Positions 19,505 through 23,628 of a stretch of 23,628 nt of DNA are shown here, in pieces (positions within the stretch are counted from its first letter, which is position 1; every line of letters begins with the position of its first letter). This DNA comes from Didymodactylos carnosus (lineage: Eukaryota > Rotifera > Eurotatoria > Philodinida > Philodinidae): assembly GCA_905250885.1 (NCBI GenBank), contig CAJNOQ010002579.1, positions 1 through 23,628 of the forward strand. The letters are read 5' to 3'. Under the pieces are notes generated by a model that was given only the letters and a program-made list of their open reading frames with translations, was not told the origin of the DNA and made no database searches. The position numbers and the translations under genes were made by a program.

Positions 19505-19675
19505 TAAAAAACAAGTGCCCCTCGGGCGATGAATGGTACACTTAAAATAGTTTACAGTAGGGCACTTTTCTTGATGGGACACATTTTTTTGCTTGAAAGT
19601 GCCCGGAGGAGGGCACTCAAAGTGTCCCATTCATCGTCCAACAAAGTGCCTTTTTTAGACACTTGTTTTATGAGA
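19505..19675. mobile_element. Nested foldback element with alternating AGTGCCC / GGGCACT units
   Basis: Outer arms AAAACAAGTG (19508-19517) and CACTTGTTTT (19660-19669) are perfect reverse complements. Inner arms CGATGAATGGTACACTT (19527-19543) and its near-complement AAGTGTCCCATTCATCG (19620-19636) pair with one mismatch. Five AGTGCC(C)/GGGCACT motifs alternate in orientation across the element (about 19514, 19560, 19598, 19611, 19645). The whole could fold into a long hairpin. It encodes no convincing protein. I suggest a MITE-like or foldback element. Confidence 0.65.
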
Positions 19676-20635
19676 GTGTACGAACGGCGGTTAAGAAACT
19701 TTTATTGGACTTTTCATGTTAATAAAATGCATTGTTCCTCGAAATTTGAACAAGGCCTAGGTCTCTAACTCTTTCGTCGTACACGGATTTTCCTGAGAAT
19801 AATCGAGACTTCTCAGAACACATGACTATAGTTTTAGAATATAATACATACAGTAGATAGAAAAAGCGATCGGATATTTTTGTTTTAATCTCGTTTATTG
19901 ATGTAAAAAAAAGTAGAAAATCCAAAAGATACAAGCCACAAAAGCGGATCAAGGATCCATATACATGTGGTCACCGTAAAAAAAAAAAGAAGAAACAAAC
20001 CCTTAACTGTTATAGATTCGCTAACCCATACTAAATAGTACAAGAGGAAAAATGAGCGAAGAAGCGAGAAAAAGAAAAGAAATATTATAAATAAATAAGT
20101 ATATAAGTAAGCATAAAAAATGTGAGTCGTGTTGTGTGTTGGTGCTGCAGATGTGTAGGTCGAGTGAATCAGACAGAAGTAGAGAATCTTCCTGTATCAG
20201 CAATATAGTTTGCAACTAACTCAACAATAACTCTAACTGTTACTTTGTCAAACAGTACTCGTAACAGAAGTGATATTTGTTCGGATATTTTTATTTTGAT
20301 AATTTTCCTCAACTATAATAGCTAAAATAAACCTAAAAAACGTTTCTTTGGCAGACTCGAAGTATGGGTTGATTTTTTCATAGCCAGATCGCTATATAGA
20401 TTTTACTGAATGTAGCGAAAACAGCAGATTTCCAACGCTGTTCTATCGTGCGTTATCCGAAGAACAATCGGGTGTATCCCATTTTGAAACGGATAGTAGA
20501 CAAAGTTGTTGTTTAGCAATAAGAATAACAGCTGGCATCGTGAAAATAATTCGCATTTCGTCATTGATACGTGGAATGACAGCAACCACGATACGAAAAT
20601 GCGTTGACGAAATTTATTGGTGATGTGTTTTTTAA

Positions 20636-20679
20636 TGTCTTCTTTTCCTACAGTAATGTTTCTGTAGGAAAAGATGACA
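20636..20679. repeat. Strong hairpin: 18-bp arms, 8-nt loop
   Basis: The left arm TGTCTTCTTTTCCTACAG (20636-20653) pairs with CTGTAGGAAAAGATGACA (20662-20679) with one mismatch. The loop is TAATGTTT. Weaker complementarity seems to extend outwards (TTTTTTAATGTC against GACACTAAAGCA). It may be the core of a small foldback element or a transcribed hairpin. Confidence 0.7.
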
Positions 20680-20769
20680 CTAAAGCATTTCTTAGTTAAA
20701 GTAGTGATTGGACATTTCTTTCACAGAAATGAGATTAAAAAAAAACATCTCATCCATATCTAGTAAAGG

Positions 20770-20860
20770 AGAGGACGCAATAAAAGACGGGAGTCTTCTA
20801 TTCTGTCCTTAAGAGTAAGGACTTTAGGAAGGTCCTCTATTATGTCCCTGGGAGGAAGCT
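20770..20860. repeat. Imperfect inverted repeat
   Basis: GGACGCAATAAAAGAC near 20773 resembles the complement of GTCCTCTATTATGTCC near 20832, with related copies (CTTCTATTCTGTCC, AGGTCCTC) between. The match is partial and its limits are uncertain. Confidence 0.4.
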
Positions 20861-21120
20861 GTTTTTCAAATCATGTTTTCAGCGAATTTGAATTTTGTTT
20901 CAGGTATTACAGAACATAAGGAATTAACATGTTTTTGTTCAATTTTTTTGTGATCCAGTTATTTTTCTGGTTATTTGCAACAATTCCTTTTTGCATAATA
21001 GAAAATCGGAAATAGGAAAAAAACTTATACAAACACAACATGCAACAGATCTCTCGATGCACACATACGTGTGTGCTTCAGTGTAAAAAAAAGTTTTGCA
21101 TTCGATAGATAATATTTATT

Positions 21121-21381
21121 ATGAATTTTACAAGATTTACAAGTAAAAAAGATGAAAGATTGGAGAATCTTTTATTTCAACTTTTGCAAGAGGAGTCCGA
21201 GAGGCTGTTCTATTTAGGTAGGTTTTTTATTGTGGAAGGGACTTATAATGTGTCCATCTCTTTAGTGAAGAAAGAAACAATTTATATACATAAATTGATA
21301 AGACAAAGCAAAACAGGACTGGAGCTGTTGACATGTCCATTCGTAGACTTACCACAAGATGAAACTAATTTCAGCTCATGA
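21121..21381 (+). CDS. Unassigned 86-codon ORF
   Basis: The frame opens with an ATG in AT-rich sequence (MNFTRFTSKKDERLENLLFQ) and continues LLQEESERLFYLGRFF to a TGA at 21379-21381. Charged residues and leucine are more evenly spread than in random AT-rich frames, but there is no domain or neighbour to support it. It could be a chance ORF. Confidence 0.2.
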   Translation: MNFTRFTSKKDERLENLLFQLLQEESERLFYLGRFFIVEGTYNVSISLVKKETIYIHKLIRQSKTGLELLTCPFVDLPQDETNFSS

Positions 21382-21389
21382 TATTAACT

Positions 21390-21490
21390 AGTGTCCACGC
21401 GTGAATCATATCCAGACTCCAACTATGCTCTGTTCACTAATAATGACAAGTGGAACTTCCACAAAGTACAAGTATTCACGTGTGGAGACA
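21390..21490. repeat. Small inverted-repeat element, about 100 bp
   Basis: TCCACGCGTGAAT (21395-21407) and ATTCACGTGTGGA (21474-21486) are reverse complements but for one base. Flanking AGTGTC and GACACCT extend the symmetry outwards with a small offset. Size and structure fit a short foldback element. Confidence 0.5.
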
Positions 21491-21499
21491 CCTAAAACG

Positions 21500-23628
21500 T
21501 ATCACCGGATGGAAAAACTTAAAGGACTTGTTAAACAAAATCTATCACACATTTGAATTCTCCTAGTCCGTTACCATGTGCACAACAACTCTTGAGGCAA
21601 GATGTCCTTGGGAAATATTTTCAAAGGAATTCTACTCCTCTGTTCTCTCTATTTAGTTAATAAAACGTATTTTTCGGTGATTTCTTGTAGTTGCATCGTT
21701 TTTATTCTCACAGTTGATTGATGTTTTACTTATATAGCCTACAGACGTTTCTGTTCTATAGTGATTGTTCTGCAGATATTTCCGTTTTCTTTGTTTCACC
21801 TGAACGACTAGAATACAACGAGATTTGTGTGTTCATAAAGAAAAGAATAAAAAGAAAAAGCATTTATTTTTTAAGTTACACACAAGCCATAGGATAATAA
21901 ATCCAACTATCATTATCAATTAGTTCAAATGCAATTATACATAAAAAGAGGAATTTCTACTAGTGCATAAAACAGTCATATAATCAGATTTGATTCGTCA
22001 CTTCATGACACATATATACACAGCAAGTGACGTGATATCGTTTCTTTCATCAAACACTGTTCAGAAATGGACGACCAACTAACGAACAATATCAAAAGAC
22101 AGTTTTTTTCATCAATTAATCAAATAATTTGGCAGTTATTTTATAAACGTGAGTTATTAACTGTCAGCAGCATTTCATTTTATCGATAAGATGTACATGT
22201 AACAGGTCCTTTATAACATAGGACAAAACGTAATAATAAGAAAAATCAGGGACGCACGATAATACACAATATCTTTCTATCTTTAACGACTTTATCCAAC
22301 AAGAACATGTAATAATTAATTGTTTTTTAGGCTCGTTACTTTTCCTAATAACCTGTCCGTACGATTTCGAGAAAAGTAATTAATAATTTATAAACTGAAT
22401 TTCCGTCTGTGCATTCCAAAAACAAAAATCTAAATTGCGCACAAATATTTACATTCAGAAAGACCAAAAACGTTGTTGTAAACGAATAGCATTATTTTAC
22501 ACATACCAGTGGAAGTATCCCTCGATAAGTTGATATAAAAATAATAAAAACAAATAAATATATTTTAAAATAAACAACTTTTCTTGTTAAAACGAAGAAA
22601 AAAGTGTGTTTACTATTGTACGACGAGGAAAACAAACCTGGCGCTATTAATTATTCTGGTTTCACTCTGTTTGTGACAAAACTATAGTAAGTATAGTTTA
22701 GTTTTACGAAAAAACTAAAACTTTTTTGGTTTAGTCGAGTCTCACTTCTAAGAGTAGAAAAAAACAGAAAATATAAGGAAATAGTAACCAATAGTTACCA
22801 AAAGAAACTCGTTTTGTTTCTTATTTGACTATGTTCAAAAAGATCCAACTACTTTAATCTTTGAGAACTAGAAGTGACAAAAATTTCTGTTCTGGCAACA
22901 ACCATACATAAGTCATCCATTTCAGAGTACGTGATCAACACAAACGTTTTTAATAACTTCTGAACGACGACCGATAGAGAATTGCGATTTTCACTAGTCG
23001 AGAGAAGAAACCAAGAGACATCTTTTGATAAGTAAAACAAGTTTTAAAATTGTTTACGAAAGTAGATTTTCTAGAAGATCTTTGAAGAAACAGATCATGT
23101 CTGCTAAGCTTTAACTAAGAATATTTTCATTATTATCATGGATAGATATTTCAGAATGTGCTCTCTTCAGAATGAGAGTCAAGCGAGACCTTGATTTTTA
23201 GCTATTCGGGCATGGTATCGGCTTCTCTTGAAGGCTCAGAACTGATACCAGGCGGTTTAGGGTGATCCTTAATCGTATCGAATATACGTAATCAAGCACA
23301 CTGAACCTGGCGGTAACATTTTTCTTTTGGAAAAACGAAATTAAAAACCTAGTATAAATCAAGTTTGACTAAAACTAGAATTTCCAAGTTGTTCTCACCT
23401 AATACTAAAAAAATTCGCAATTCACTCAAAAACATCAGAACAGGTTGAAAGCTTCAGAATACGGATATGGTTGATTTTATGCGCTGAACATGATTCTACA
23501 ATTGAAAAATTGGAAATTCATACTTATGCCCAACGATTCGTTAGAAGCCCTTTCTAAGGCCCATAGAGTTTTGTAGGTTTATTATCAAATAACAATAAAA
23601 TAACATAAGGAAGATACATTCTGAAGCT
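21500..23628. other. No gene recognised
   Basis: AT-rich sequence with short frames only. Small local symmetries occur (for example GTTTAGTTTT...AAAACTAAAAC near 22695-22725), but no gene, RNA gene or clear element is supported to the end of the window. Confidence 0.45.

Noticed and set aside
21058-21075. GCACACA...TGTGTGC small palindrome
   Set aside because: Only 7-bp arms with a 4-nt loop in AC/GT-rich sequence. Expected by chance.
1-23628. Prokaryotic operon, CRISPR, phage or viral system
   Set aside because: The coding regions are spliced, there are no regularly spaced repeats with unique spacers, and no replicase, integrase, capsid or reverse-transcriptase motif was seen.

Overview
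The window is eukaryotic and AT-rich. Genes are split by GT-AG introns, most of them only about 50-60 bp, with long simple-sequence and foldback stretches between genes. The main gene encodes a RIM active-zone scaffold, so the organism is an animal with synapses. Short introns, asparagine- and glutamine-rich linkers, a YHYH-domain gene copy and many small inverted-repeat elements would fit a rotifer, perhaps a bdelloid, or another small invertebrate. That placement is inference.

Layout. Positions 1-1540 show no supported gene. About 1560-2343 (+) is a YHYH-domain gene copy with an intact core and C-terminal exon but a disrupted N-terminal part, probably a pseudogene. From 13536 down to 3282 (-) runs an apparently complete RIM gene. 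I reconstructed 21 coding exons whose phases all join, giving 4,866 nt (1,621 residues plus stop). Domains in order are Rab3-binding helix, eight-cysteine zinc finger, PDZ, C2A, RIM-BP-binding proline motif and C2B. Two more spliced-looking non-coding or uORF-bearing segments lie just upstream (13537-13606 and 13692-13782).

The 3.3-kb RIM intron between the PDZ and C2A exons (6882-10221) holds a same-strand, two-exon candidate gene or alternative 3' end (8580-7481). Its stop codon overlaps a polyadenylation signal. Two further exon-like segments in the intron at 11526-12186 do not fit the reading frame and may be alternative exons.

From 13.8 kb to the end there is no convincing gene. The region holds a GGAG(C/T)ACTCC foldback array (15.68-15.9 kb), a probable 0.5-kb inverted-repeat element (16.80-17.30 kb), a nested AGTGCCC/GGGCACT foldback (19.51-19.67 kb), a strong 18-bp hairpin (20.64 kb), another small inverted repeat (21.39 kb), an AGT microsatellite and a few unassigned ORFs.

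Functionally, RIM is the only gene with a clear role: it links Rab3 vesicles, calcium channels (through PDZ and RIM-BP) and the priming machinery at presynaptic active zones. I found no prokaryotic, CRISPR or viral system.
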